Counted from the first letter of the stretch, positions 9,755 to 19,402 are shown. The stretch is 36,881 nt of DNA from Planctomycetota bacterium (GCA_016235145.1 JACRLV010000299.1:1-36881); one strand, 5' to 3'. The notes: generated by a model from the sequence alone, not told the origin. Made by a program: numbers and translations.

Positions 9755-11785
9755 CTAGCGTGCTTCCGGCACGACGGAAACGGCACAGTGCAGGCCCCCG
9801 CCGCGGCGTTGCGTCTCGGAGGTCAGAATCGGCACAACCTCGACCGACGGCCCCACCGTCTTTCGATAGACGTCGAGCGCGGCCCGGTCGAGATCGGCGT
9901 ACAACCCGCCCCACACCGGCACATACTGCGTCTTCAGCAGGCTCAAGCCGTTCAGATAGTTGATGCCGCGCTCCTCGTTGGAAATGCTCGGAACGCGAAC
10001 GATCCGCCAGCCGAGGTCGGCGAGTTGCTTCGCGATCGCCTCGCGATCCTGCGCGTTTCGCCGCATGGCGCGCAGCGTCCCAAAAGTCCGATCCGACGGA
10101 ATGTCCTGGGGCTGAAGCGAACTCGCCAGCATCCAGTCCATCGCGAACAGGAAGACGTACAGATTCCCCACGCCGGAATCGCCGGGGCTGCGGGCGAAAC
10201 GCCGGACGCTCTTTTCATCCAGCACGCCCGCGTCTTTCAACACCGCCAGGCCGCACCGAAGCACGATGCGCGCGGCGGCGTCCTGGTCATTCATGAAAAC
10301 GACCACGCGGCCGTCCACCACGCGCGGACAAACCTCAAAGTCGATATGAAAGGAAACGGCGGGAAGGACGACGCAACGGTCGACGCCCGTTTCCGTCTGA
10401 AACGCCTCGATCACCTGCTCGGGCGTCAGGCCGAACGCCACGTTGCGATGCACGTCCGCCTCGCCGATGAGCAACACACGCTGCCCTGCGACAGGGTCGG
10501 CGACGCACAGCAGATTTCCGCCCTGAAACAGCAGCGGCGACGAAATCCGATTCGGCAAATCGGCGGTGGCCAGCGATTCGCCCGGCACGAACACCGCGCC
10601 GTCTTCGCCGCGGCTGGCATAGCGCGGCACAATCGCCGCCGTTGTCAAATGCCCGTCGGCTTCGATCCAGCCGTACTTGTGGTTGTCCTGCGCCCATTGC
10701 GCCAGGGTCGCCGGGCACGACTCGATGGCGAGCTCCACGGCGCGGGGCGATCGCCATATCCGCGCGGCATCGCGCAGGGCCTCCGCCTCGGGCGCGTGAA
10801 TCAGCGCATGAAGCGAGGCGGGCGAGCCGATTCGACAAAACTGACGCAGAATGTCGAGCGAGCCTCCGTCGTCCGGGCCCATCCAATCGGTCGCTCGCGT
10901 CATCTGTAACCGCAGGGCGGCGGCGGACCGCGTCCCGTCTTCCTCCGCCAGGCGAAACCCGGCCCGCGATGCGCGAAAACGAAACGCGGGCGTCGTAGTC
11001 GGCGGCTTGTCCGCGGCCGCGCGGCGCAGCACGCTCCACAGCGCGTCGTCGGGATCGGCGTCGTCCGCGCACATCGCAAGCAGATCGAGCGGCAGACCGG
11101 TCGCCGCAAGTTGCGCTAGCAGAGCACCCGCATCGGGTGACCGCCGGTCGACCGCGGCGAGCTGCTCGCGAAAATCCGGCCCGAGCCGCTCGATGACGCC
11201 ATCCAGGGTCCGCAGTAGACCGTCCGTCGCCAATCGGCGGCCGACGTATGCCCGAGCCTCGCGCACCGCTGGGCTCGCATCCGGCGCGGAGGTCGCTTGC
11301 AGCGGAAGCGCGAGCTTTCCGGCGGACGCTCGAAAACCACGCAGCGCAGGCCGCATCTCCGCCTGCTCAGAAAGCGGCTTTCGTTCACCCGTGTCCGCGG
11401 GCGGAATGAGCGTAATTGAAATCCGATCGCCCGCCGGAGCGCTGGCGGGCTGCGACGCGGGAAACGCCGGCTGCGTGTCGGCGGTGTCATGCTCTTCGCG
11501 CACCACGCGGCGGAAATTCCGCTCAAAGTAGCCATGGACGATCCGGTCGCCGACCCGCCGCAGAAAAGGCTCCGGCATGTTCCAATCGCCGAGCGTGTGG
11601 TCGCCGACGGAGATCGAGCGGAGGTTCGCCAGCACTTCATCTTCGATCGACGGCTGGCTGGCCGGCGCGGGCTGCGAGGCCGGCAATTGCGGCGCTTGTT
11701 GCGACGCACCTTGGACGTATGTTGGAAGTACAATCGCGGCGAGAGCGCGGACGCTGATTCGCCACGCAGGGAATTTGAGTTTCAT
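9755..11785 (-). CDS. Secreted protein with a C-terminal pentein-fold (agmatine/peptidylarginine deiminase-like) domain
   Basis: N-terminal signal-like segment and Ala/Ser/Gln/Pro-rich linker; C-terminal 'FQGGNLLCVAD', 'VSFHIDFEV', 'YLNGLSLLKTQYVPVWGGLYADLDRAALDVYRK' and 'RRGGGLHCAVSVVP' track the GG-N, H-I-D and GGG-[IL]-HC motifs of the deiminase superfamily. Confidence 0.7.
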   Translation of the reverse strand: MKLKFPAWRISVRALAAIVLPTYVQGASQQAPQLPASQPAPASQPSIEDEVLANLRSISVGDHTLGDWNMPEPFLRRVGDRIVHGYFERNFRRVVREEHDTADTQPAFPASQPASAPAGDRISITLIPPADTGERKPLSEQAEMRPALRGFRASAGKLALPLQATSAPDASPAVREARAYVGRRLATDGLLRTLDGVIERLGPDFREQLAAVDRRSPDAGALLAQLAATGLPLDLLAMCADDADPDDALWSVLRRAAADKPPTTTPAFRFRASRAGFRLAEEDGTRSAAALRLQMTRATDWMGPDDGGSLDILRQFCRIGSPASLHALIHAPEAEALRDAARIWRSPRAVELAIESCPATLAQWAQDNHKYGWIEADGHLTTAAIVPRYASRGEDGAVFVPGESLATADLPNRISSPLLFQGGNLLCVADPVAGQRVLLIGEADVHRNVAFGLTPEQVIEAFQTETGVDRCVVLPAVSFHIDFEVCPRVVDGRVVVFMNDQDAAARIVLRCGLAVLKDAGVLDEKSVRRFARSPGDSGVGNLYVFLFAMDWMLASSLQPQDIPSDRTFGTLRAMRRNAQDREAIAKQLADLGWRIVRVPSISNEERGINYLNGLSLLKTQYVPVWGGLYADLDRAALDVYRKTVGPSVEVVPILTSETQRRGGGLHCAVSVVPEAR

Positions 11786-12021
11786 CCCAAGAGGATAACC
11801 CGGACAGCGGCGTTTGCGGCAGGACCGTCAACTGACGCGGTGATGGAGATTTTCCAAGCGGGGGCGCCCCGCGGGAACGTCGCGCACCGTGGTCGTGGGG
11901 AGGAAGCTGAAGCCGAACCCCGCGTGATACTCCGCTCCGGACCTGCTGCTGCCAAGCCCCGCGACCTTGCCCGTCGCACGGACCGCCCGCTACCATCTCT
12001 TCGTGTGACTGAGGAGCGAAG

Positions 12022-12615
12022 ATGATCCGCGACGAAGACGTAATGGTGATCGAGCCGCCGAAGCTCACCCCGACCGAGCGGCTGTACCTGCCGCAGATCT
12101 TCGGCGGCATGCGAACCACGTTACGCCACATGTTCGCCAAGAAAGCCCGCGACCAGCGCGTGCTCCAATACCCCGAGCAGCAGCGCGAGCTGCGGATCGC
12201 CAACTACCGCGGCGTTCACCGCCTGAACAAGGATCCGCAGGGCCGCGTGGCCTGTGTGGCCTGCTTCATGTGCAGCACGGCGTGCCCGGCTCATTGCATC
12301 CACATCGAGGCGGGCGCTTCCCCCTGGCCCGACCGCGAAAAGTACCCCGTCCGCTTCGACATCGACGAGCTGCGCTGCATCTACTGCGGCATGTGCGAGG
12401 AAGCCTGCCCGTGCGACGCGATCGAGCTGACGCCGCACTTCGAAATGATCGGCCGCAGCCGCCAGGAGATGATCTTCGACAAGGAAAAGCTCCTGCACGT
12501 CTTCGATCACACGAAAGATCTCAAGCCGCGCAAGAACCCGGCGGTCACGGACTACGGCCTGACCGGCTCGCAAAGCGCCGACGTCGCGCGGCCAAACGCC
12601 CACACGAAAATCTGA
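12022..12615 (+). CDS. nuoI: NADH-quinone oxidoreductase subunit I (NuoI-like, two 4Fe-4S clusters)
   Basis: 'CVACFMCSTACPAHCI' and 'CIYCGMCEEACPCDAIELTPHFE'; SD GAGGAG upstream. Confidence 0.88.
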   Translation: MIRDEDVMVIEPPKLTPTERLYLPQIFGGMRTTLRHMFAKKARDQRVLQYPEQQRELRIANYRGVHRLNKDPQGRVACVACFMCSTACPAHCIHIEAGASPWPDREKYPVRFDIDELRCIYCGMCEEACPCDAIELTPHFEMIGRSRQEMIFDKEKLLHVFDHTKDLKPRKNPAVTDYGLTGSQSADVARPNAHTKI

Positions 12616-12634
12616 TCCGCACTCGCCGCTTCAG

Positions 12635-12892
12635 CTACTTCTTCGCCCGCTTCCTTCCAGACCGACGACGCGGTTTCGTGCCTTGGCGCGACGCCCGCCA
12701 CTGACACGATCGGTTCTTGGCCACCAACTGGACCAGTTTGAGGCACCAGACTCCCGCCATCGTTCGGCAAATTCCGGCGGTCTCCGCCGGCGGAAAATCG
12801 GCGTGGGGGCACTCAAACCCGCAGAGGGTCGGGATTTTCGCGTCATCCGGCGTGCCTTTTGACGAACTGCGATTTGCAGCCGATCGAGGCAA
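12635..12892 (-). CDS. Small Cys-rich protein of unknown function (TTG start, start uncertain)
   Basis: ...CGFECPHADFPPAETAGICRTMAGVWCLKLVQLVAKNRSCQW...; five Cys in a compact arrangement and a basic C-terminus KRAKK. Confidence 0.4.
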   Translation of the reverse strand: MPRSAANRSSSKGTPDDAKIPTLCGFECPHADFPPAETAGICRTMAGVWCLKLVQLVAKNRSCQWRASRQGTKPRRRSGRKRAKK

Positions 12893-13090
12893 AGCGGCTC
12901 CTTGCGATCAGGGACGCCCGGCATGTCCGGAGTATCCAAATTCCGAGCGCCGGCAGCCGCACCCATCGTGCGCCGTCGCCGCCAAACTGGCCGGACAGCG
13001 GTTCCCCGGCTATTTTGGCTCCCTACGGCAGCGCGCGGTTGAATCGTCGACGGGCCCGCCGCGCCGAATCGCCAGAGCGACAGTATACCC

Positions 13091-15430
13091 ATGGTCAATC
13101 GCGCGGAAATCATCGATCGAAATTTCATCTCCCTGTGCCGGGAGTTGGCAGCAAGCGGGGCACGCGCGTTCCGCCGGCCGCTCGATGCGGCTCTGCGCGG
13201 CGATTCCGACCTGACCGGCAGCCTGCTCGTCGAATTGTTCGAATCCCAGGTCACCAGCAGGCACCTCGACATCCTCGCCCGCGAACTCCGAAAAGTGGAC
13301 AAGGGCTATTACACGATCGGAAGCTCCGGCCATGAGGGCAACGCCGTCGTGGGCGCCCTGACGCGCTACAACGATCCGGCGTTCCTCCACTACCGCAGCG
13401 GCGCATTCTTGATCCAGAGGGCCAAGCAACTGCCGGACCAGGACCCGGTACGCGACACGCTCCTGGGAATGATGGCGTCCATCCAGGATCCGATCGCCGG
13501 CGGGCGGCACAAGGTATGGGGCAGCGTCCCGCTATGGATTCTCCCGCAGACTAGCACGATCGGCAGCCATCCGCCGAAAGCGGTCGGCGCCGCGATCGCG
13601 CTGGCGCGGGCGCATCGCGTGGCGCGCACGAACCCACAGGCCGCACCAATCGCCGCCGCACTCCCGCAAGACGCCATCATCGTGTGCACGTTCGGCGACG
13701 CATCGCTGAATCACAGCGTGGTGCAGGGAGCGCTGAACTCGGCCGGTTGGTGTGCCCACCAGAAGATCCCCGTGCCGATCCTGTTTGTCTGCGAAGACAA
13801 CGAGATCGGCATTTCGGTCCGCACGCCGCCCGGGTGGGTCGCCGCCTCAATGTCAAACCGGCGGGGGATTGAGTATCTCGCCTGCAACGGGCTCGATCTG
13901 CCGGACACGTACGCGGTGACGAGGCAGGCCGTTGAATATGTCCGCTCGCGGCGCTCGCCGGCGTTTGTGCATATGAGGACTGTCCGGCTGCTCGGCCATG
14001 CCGGCAGCGACGTTGAGACGGAATATCGCACGACGGCGGAAATCGAGGCCTGGGAGGCGCGCGATCCGCTGCTGGCCGCGGCGCGGCTGCTGGTCGCGGC
14101 GGGCTATCTTTCGCCCCAGGAGGTGCTCGATCTTTACGAGCGCGTCCGGACGCGGGTGAAGGACGCCGCGGCAAAGCTCGGCGATCCACCCAAGCTCCAG
14201 ACCGCCGCCGAGGTCGTTTCGCCGCTCGCGCCGTACCACGCGAACGCGGTGGGCGCTGAAGCCGCGCGTCCGGCGACTCGCGACGCCCGCCTGGCCGCCT
14301 GGGGCGACGAGAAATCGCTACCGGAAAGCGGCCCCGCCAGGCACATGGCGGTCAACATTAATCGCGGTTTGCACGACCTGCTCGCCAAGTACCCGGAGAT
14401 GTTGGTTTTTGGCGAAGATGTGGCGGCCAAGGGCGGCGTGTACCACGTCACCACCGGGCTGCTCGCGAAATTCGGCCCCGCTCGCGTGTTCAACACTCTG
14501 CTCGACGAGACCACGATCCTCGGGCTGGCAATCGGCGCCGGGCACATGGGCCTGCTGCCCGTGCCCGAAATCCAATACCTCGCGTACGTACACAACGCGA
14601 TCGACCAGCTTCGCGGCGAGGCCTGTTCGTGCCAATTTTTCTCGAACGGGCAGTACCGAAACCCGATGGTGGTTCGGATCAATTCGCTCGCATACCAGAA
14701 GGGTTTCGGCGGACATTTTCACAACGACAACAGCTTCGCGGCGATGCGCGACATTCCCGGACTGGTGATCGCCGTCCCGTCACGCGGCGACGACGCGGTG
14801 AAGATGATGCGCACCTGCATGGCGCTGGCAAAGGTGGATGGGCGCGTGGTCGCGTTTCTGGAGCCGATCGCCCTCTATATGACCAAGGATCTGCATCAAC
14901 CCGGCGACGGCGGTTGGTGCTTCCGCTATCCGCCTCCGACCGAGGCGATCGCGGTCGGCGAAGGCTTTGTGTACGAGGATTCGGCCGGCGACGCGACGAT
15001 CATCACGTTCGGCAACGGCGTTTACATGTCGCTACGGGCAGCGCGCACGCTTCGCGAAGCGCATGGCCTCAACGCGCGGGTCGTGGATCTGCGCTGGCTG
15101 AACCCGCTGAATGAAGATTTCGTCGTCGAACAGGCGAGCGCGACTCGCCGCACCGTGGTGGTTGACGAAGGACGGCGCAGCGGCGGCGTGAGCGAGGCCA
15201 TTCTGGCCGTCTTGCAAGAACGCTGCGGCGGCGAGGTTGTGACCCGGAGAGTCGTGGGGGTGGATACGTACATCCCGCTCGGTCCCGCCGCGAATACCGT
15301 CCTGCCGCGCGAGGAGGACATCGTCGGCGCCGTATTATCTGTCGTTTCACAGGACCGAGAAATCAGGCCAGGCGACGCGAAACGCCGCGCCGGGCCGAAA
15401 TCCGTTTCGGGCACGCGAAGACAGAAGTGA
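13091..15430 (+). CDS. Fused 2-oxoacid dehydrogenase E1 alpha/beta (thiamine-diphosphate dependent, branched-chain-type)
   Basis: 'GYYTIGSSGHEGNAVVG' and ThDP motif 'GDASLNHSVVQGALN...EDNEIGISV' in the alpha half; 'LVFGEDVAAKGGVYHVTTGLLAKFG...NTLLDETTILGLAIG' and transketolase C-domain in the beta half. Confidence 0.88.
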   Translation: MVNRAEIIDRNFISLCRELAASGARAFRRPLDAALRGDSDLTGSLLVELFESQVTSRHLDILARELRKVDKGYYTIGSSGHEGNAVVGALTRYNDPAFLHYRSGAFLIQRAKQLPDQDPVRDTLLGMMASIQDPIAGGRHKVWGSVPLWILPQTSTIGSHPPKAVGAAIALARAHRVARTNPQAAPIAAALPQDAIIVCTFGDASLNHSVVQGALNSAGWCAHQKIPVPILFVCEDNEIGISVRTPPGWVAASMSNRRGIEYLACNGLDLPDTYAVTRQAVEYVRSRRSPAFVHMRTVRLLGHAGSDVETEYRTTAEIEAWEARDPLLAAARLLVAAGYLSPQEVLDLYERVRTRVKDAAAKLGDPPKLQTAAEVVSPLAPYHANAVGAEAARPATRDARLAAWGDEKSLPESGPARHMAVNINRGLHDLLAKYPEMLVFGEDVAAKGGVYHVTTGLLAKFGPARVFNTLLDETTILGLAIGAGHMGLLPVPEIQYLAYVHNAIDQLRGEACSCQFFSNGQYRNPMVVRINSLAYQKGFGGHFHNDNSFAAMRDIPGLVIAVPSRGDDAVKMMRTCMALAKVDGRVVAFLEPIALYMTKDLHQPGDGGWCFRYPPPTEAIAVGEGFVYEDSAGDATIITFGNGVYMSLRAARTLREAHGLNARVVDLRWLNPLNEDFVVEQASATRRTVVVDEGRRSGGVSEAILAVLQERCGGEVVTRRVVGVDTYIPLGPAANTVLPREEDIVGAVLSVVSQDREIRPGDAKRRAGPKSVSGTRRQK

Positions 15431-15641
15431 CTCTGCCCGTGCGGCCTGGGTATCACGCTATGCACAGGATGGAGTGAGAAGCGGAAGGAGGAGCGCCAAC
15501 CCGGCGTTCTCCCGTAGCTCATTTCTTGAGTTTGTTGTTTCTTGGTGTTACCCGTGGTTTCTGTTTGCGGTGCGCGTGCTCCGTGCATTTGGGCCGCTTG
15601 CGCGTCGTCACGACGCCCGCTTTCTCTGAGGAGGAGAATCG

Positions 15642-16377
15642 CTGCGGAATCTGCTTGCCACGCTCACCTTCGTGGGCCTTGGCGCCGCGGCGGCGTTCGC
15701 CGGGCCCATCGTCCCCAGCACCGTGCCACGCAGAGCGCCGATGCGATCGTCGCGAATGACGGCGAGACCGGCGGCTCCACGCGCGTCGTCGATCGGTACA
15801 ACAACTGGACGAATCCGGGTTCGCTCCTGAACGGCTTGTTCCGTGCCGGCCGCGACGAGATCGCGGACGACTGCGCAACCGTCGGCATGGCCGGTCCTGA
15901 GCTCCTCACGAACAGGGGCCTCAATGTCGCGAACATCGACGCCCCCTCGAACCTGACCGGCGGCCAGGTTGGGGTTCGCTTCTATCGCTTGGACGACGGC
16001 ACCTTCATTACCGGATTCAACGCGAACCTGCCGGCGGTGAACGGCGGCGCAGGCGCCAGCTATCGCCTCCAGTTCTCGGATGGCGCGTTGGATGGTATCG
16101 GGATCAACATCCCGGATACCGGCGTGTGGGTCAGCTTGAAGTGGAACACCGCGACCTTCGCCGGCGCTGGCGACATCTCGAATCTGGGTTCCAGCAGCGC
16201 GGCCCGATTAACATCGGTTCGAGCGCGGACAACATGTACAATGTGACCACCGGGACGAACTTCAACTTTGGCGGCAACCCGCTCGCCAACACGGGCATCT
16301 ACCTTCGCACCGTTCCCGAGCCCGCCTCCATCGGTCTGCTCGTGGTCGGCGCGCTGGCCCTGCTCCGTCGCCGCTAA
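15642..16377 (+). pseudogene. PEP-CTERM protein disrupted by two frameshifts and lacking an obvious ATG
   Basis: Signal peptide LRNLLATLTFVGLGAAAAFAGPIVPS in one frame, body QSADAIVANDGETGG...DISNLGSSSA in a second, GPINIGSSADNMYNV...VPEPASIGLLVVGALALLRRR in a third; SD-like GAGGAGGAG just upstream. Confidence 0.8.
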
Positions 16378-16431
16378 GCTGCGACGCACTGCCTGCGGCG
16401 CAAGCCGTTTGCGGCGATGACTGAATTCAAC

Positions 16432-16465
16432 AGCGACCCCGGCGGTATTCCTCGCCGGGGTCGCT
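16432..16465 (+). terminator. Strong hairpin after the PEP-CTERM locus
   Basis: AGCGACCCCGGCG-GTATTCCT-CGCCGGGGTCGCT, 13-bp perfect stem. Confidence 0.7.
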
Positions 16466-16507
16466 CTGCTATTCGGCCCCGCGCCGCCCGCGTCTATACT
16501 GCCTTCG

Positions 16508-16957
16508 ATGTTGAGCAATCCCTTGGTCTTGTCGATCCTGGCGGCGGCCGCGGTCATAGTCGTCATCTCGATTGTCGCCTCATTTCTGAGCAAGCGCCGC
16601 GAAGGCCGATTCCTGCGCCAGCGGCGCGAGGAGCTTCGCCGTCAGCAGGGCTATCTCGCGATGCAGCAGCAGGAACTGGAGCGCATGACCCGCCGCATTC
16701 TGGCGACCAGCTCCACGGCCTCCATCGCGGGCTTCGAGGTGCTGCGCCAGATTGAAGCCGTGTTCACAGACGGCCACCCCAGCCCGAACCGCGCGATCGA
16801 CGTGCTGAAGGCGATGGCGGCGGAGCTCGGCGCAAACGCGATCATCAACCTGTCGAGCGAACGGCTTCCCAGCGGAAAATGCCTGGCTCGCGGCGACGCG
16901 GTGCTCGTACAGCCCCACCCGCTGGTGCGAGAAACACCGCCGGCGGCGGACCAGTAG
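16508..16957 (+). CDS. Single-TM protein with a YbjQ-like C-terminal domain
   Basis: N-terminal TM helix, coiled region, then 'RAIDVLKAMAAELGANAIINLSSERLPSGKCLARGDAVLVQP'. Confidence 0.55.
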   Translation: MLSNPLVLSILAAAAVIVVISIVASFLSKRREGRFLRQRREELRRQQGYLAMQQQELERMTRRILATSSTASIAGFEVLRQIEAVFTDGHPSPNRAIDVLKAMAAELGANAIINLSSERLPSGKCLARGDAVLVQPHPLVRETPPAADQ

Positions 16958-17011
16958 GATCAGACTTGCACACTCGCGCCGAAATGGCGTGATTACGCCG
17001 GAACCAGCGAA

Positions 17012-19255
17012 ATGACGGCTTCTCATATGGACGCAATCGAGAATGGCGATGCGCGAAACGCAGAGGCCGGCGCGCCGAGCGTCGGCCCCGATTTCGATTT
17101 CCGGCGGTTGATCCGCAACCCCTGGCTGCCTGCATTGCTCGGGATACTGTGCTTCTTCACTTCCCTCTTCGGCGGCTTTGTCCGCGATGACGTACTGATG
17201 ATCGAACGAAATCCGCGCATCCAGCATCCGGCCGATTTCCGGGCCATCTGGATGACCGACTGGTGGCAGACGCTTTCGGACGCCGGCCACGCGACGCCGA
17301 GCGCCGATCGAGATCGGCTCTACCGACCGCTTTCGCTGTACACCTTCGCAGTCCAGTACGCCGTACACGGCATGAACCCGTTCCTGTTCCGACTCGCCAA
17401 TGTCATCCTGCACGGACTCGCGTGCGCGCTCGTTTGGAAGTTCGTACTGCGGCTCTTCGACTCGCACGCGAGCGCAGCGCTGGCCGCATGCCTTTTCGCC
17501 GTTCATCCGATTCACGCCGAGGCGGTCGCGGAAATGGTCGGACGGGCCGAAATCCTCGCGACGATCTTCATGCTGCTGGGGCTGCTGCTCCTGCTCCCGC
17601 CGGGACGGCTGCCGGGCGTCGGCCGCGTGCTGGCGGCGGCGGTATGTTTCTTCCTGGCGCTGCTGGCCAAGGAAACGGCGATTTGCTACCCAGCGGTCGC
17701 GGCGATCGCGGCGTGGCACTGCTATCGCGTGCACGCCGTTGATCAGGCTCTCGGTTGGCGCCGATTGACCCTATTGCTCGTGCTGCTGGCCGTGCCGCTG
17801 GCCCCCTATTTCGCCATGCGAAACGTCGCCTTGGAAGGCGTGCTCATCCGCCCGAAGCTGATCAGCATTCTGGGAAATCCGCTCCGCGACGCCGACCTCG
17901 CCGGCCGCATTCACGGTCCGCTGACGATTCTCGGACACTACACGCGGCTGATGCTCTTCCCGGCCAAGCTCAGCAACAACTACGGTCTGGCGATCATCGA
18001 TCCCAAGGCCGGGCCGAATCAGTCCACGCTTGTCGGGGCCGTCGTCGCGCTCGGCATGGTCGTTCTCGCGGCGCGCTGGGCGTTCGCAGCGGTGCGCTCC
18101 CGCCAACCGGGGAGGCAGCCGAGTTGGTTCGTCTACTATGGTCCGCTCGCCGCCATGCTGCTGTGCAGCTATCTGCTGATTTCAAACACCTTCCTGCTGA
18201 TCGGCGTCACGCTGGCGGAGCGGCTGATGTACTGGCCGTCCGTGCTCGTGCTCGCCGCGGCGGCCACTTTTTTCGTGCGGCTCATCGAGGATAGCCGCGC
18301 GACGTCAGGCAGTCCGGCGATGCGCGCGCGGATCGCGGCGGGCGTGCTCGGTGTCGCGATGCTCGCTTTTGCCGGGCGCTCGGCCCTTCGCGGTATGGAC
18401 TGGCAGAGCGATCTGACGCTGTTCGCGTCGGACTACGCGGCGTATCCGCAGAGCGTGATCTCGGCGACGTCGTACGGCCGGCAGCTCGTCTGGACGTCCC
18501 GAAACGCGGTCGGCCGACAGCGTGCGGATTACCTGGATCGAGCCGTGCAAGTATTGAACGATGCGATCAAGCTTCACCCAAACTACCCGCAGGCCCTTCA
18601 GCAACTCGGCGTTGCGCACGAACTCAAGGGCGACCGTCAGAGGGCGGCGCAGTATTTTTCCGCCGCGCTGCAATTCGATCCGACCGACGCACTCTCCCGC
18701 GATTCGCTCGGCCGTGTGCGCGGGGTATCAGCGGCGGCGCAACAGCGAGTTCGAGAGCTGGAGCAGCGCATCGCCGAAAATCCGGCTGATCCAGGCCTTC
18801 GAGTGACGCTCTCGACTCAACTCTTCGCGCTCGGCCAAGCCGCGGCCGCGATCGAGCATCTCGAAGCCGCGATCGCCGCCGCGCCGAATCACCCGGGCGC
18901 GCACAGCGCCTACGCCCAGGCCCTGCTGCTGGTTGGCAGGCAGGCCGACGCGCGGCCGGTGCTCGAAAAAGCAATCGAGCTCAACCCCAGAGATTGGCGC
19001 TCGCACACGAATCTGGCTGGAATTCTCGTTGAAAGAGACCTGTCGGCGGCCCTGTCGCACGCACAGGCCGCGGTCGATATTGAGCCAAACGATGTGACGG
19101 CGCGGCTGAATCTGGCGGAGATGCTCGCGACGGCCCATCGCGCCGCCGAGGCGATCCCGCATTTCAAGGCGGCGATGGAAGCGATGTCCGCGGACGATCC
19201 GAATCGAAGGCTGATCGAGTCCCGCCTCAAGGCGATCGAATCGCAGAAAAAATAG
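17012..19255 (+). CDS. TMTC-like/GT-C-type multipass membrane protein with C-terminal TPRs
   Basis: 'FVRDDVLMIERNP', 'YRPLSLYTFAVQYAVHGMNPFLFRLANVILHGLACALVWKF', 'LFAVHPIHAEAVAEMVGRAEIL', then TPR repeats such as 'AIKLHPNYPQALQQLGVAHELKGDRQRAAQYFSAALQFDP'. Confidence 0.85.
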   Translation: MTASHMDAIENGDARNAEAGAPSVGPDFDFRRLIRNPWLPALLGILCFFTSLFGGFVRDDVLMIERNPRIQHPADFRAIWMTDWWQTLSDAGHATPSADRDRLYRPLSLYTFAVQYAVHGMNPFLFRLANVILHGLACALVWKFVLRLFDSHASAALAACLFAVHPIHAEAVAEMVGRAEILATIFMLLGLLLLLPPGRLPGVGRVLAAAVCFFLALLAKETAICYPAVAAIAAWHCYRVHAVDQALGWRRLTLLLVLLAVPLAPYFAMRNVALEGVLIRPKLISILGNPLRDADLAGRIHGPLTILGHYTRLMLFPAKLSNNYGLAIIDPKAGPNQSTLVGAVVALGMVVLAARWAFAAVRSRQPGRQPSWFVYYGPLAAMLLCSYLLISNTFLLIGVTLAERLMYWPSVLVLAAAATFFVRLIEDSRATSGSPAMRARIAAGVLGVAMLAFAGRSALRGMDWQSDLTLFASDYAAYPQSVISATSYGRQLVWTSRNAVGRQRADYLDRAVQVLNDAIKLHPNYPQALQQLGVAHELKGDRQRAAQYFSAALQFDPTDALSRDSLGRVRGVSAAAQQRVRELEQRIAENPADPGLRVTLSTQLFALGQAAAAIEHLEAAIAAAPNHPGAHSAYAQALLLVGRQADARPVLEKAIELNPRDWRSHTNLAGILVERDLSAALSHAQAAVDIEPNDVTARLNLAEMLATAHRAAEAIPHFKAAMEAMSADDPNRRLIESRLKAIESQKK

Positions 19256-19361
19256 CACCCCGCGCTTGAATTCGGGAGCGGCCTGCGTGTCTGCCTGCGT
19301 CGCTCGATACGTATCTCGCTCTTGGCTTCTCGCTTCTGCTCGCTTTTCGGGTTCGAAAATG

Positions 19362-19402
19362 CGCCCTCACCCCGGCCCTCTCCCGGCGTACAGGGAGAAG
19401 GA
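19362..19402. repeat. CCCTCACCCCGGCCCTCTCCC...GGGAGA-type intergenic repeat
   Basis: GCCCTCACCCCGGCCCTCTCCCGGCGTACAGGGAGAAGGA with TCTCCC/GGGAGA arms; I recognise this as a common dispersed intergenic motif. Confidence 0.6.

Noticed and set aside
13235-13255. TTCGAATCCC tRNA T-arm-like string
   Set aside because: Within E1 coding sequence; no acceptor or anticodon arms around it.
17713-17730. TGGCACTGCTATCGC sigma54-like string
   Set aside because: Lacks TTGC and is internal to the TMTC-like gene.
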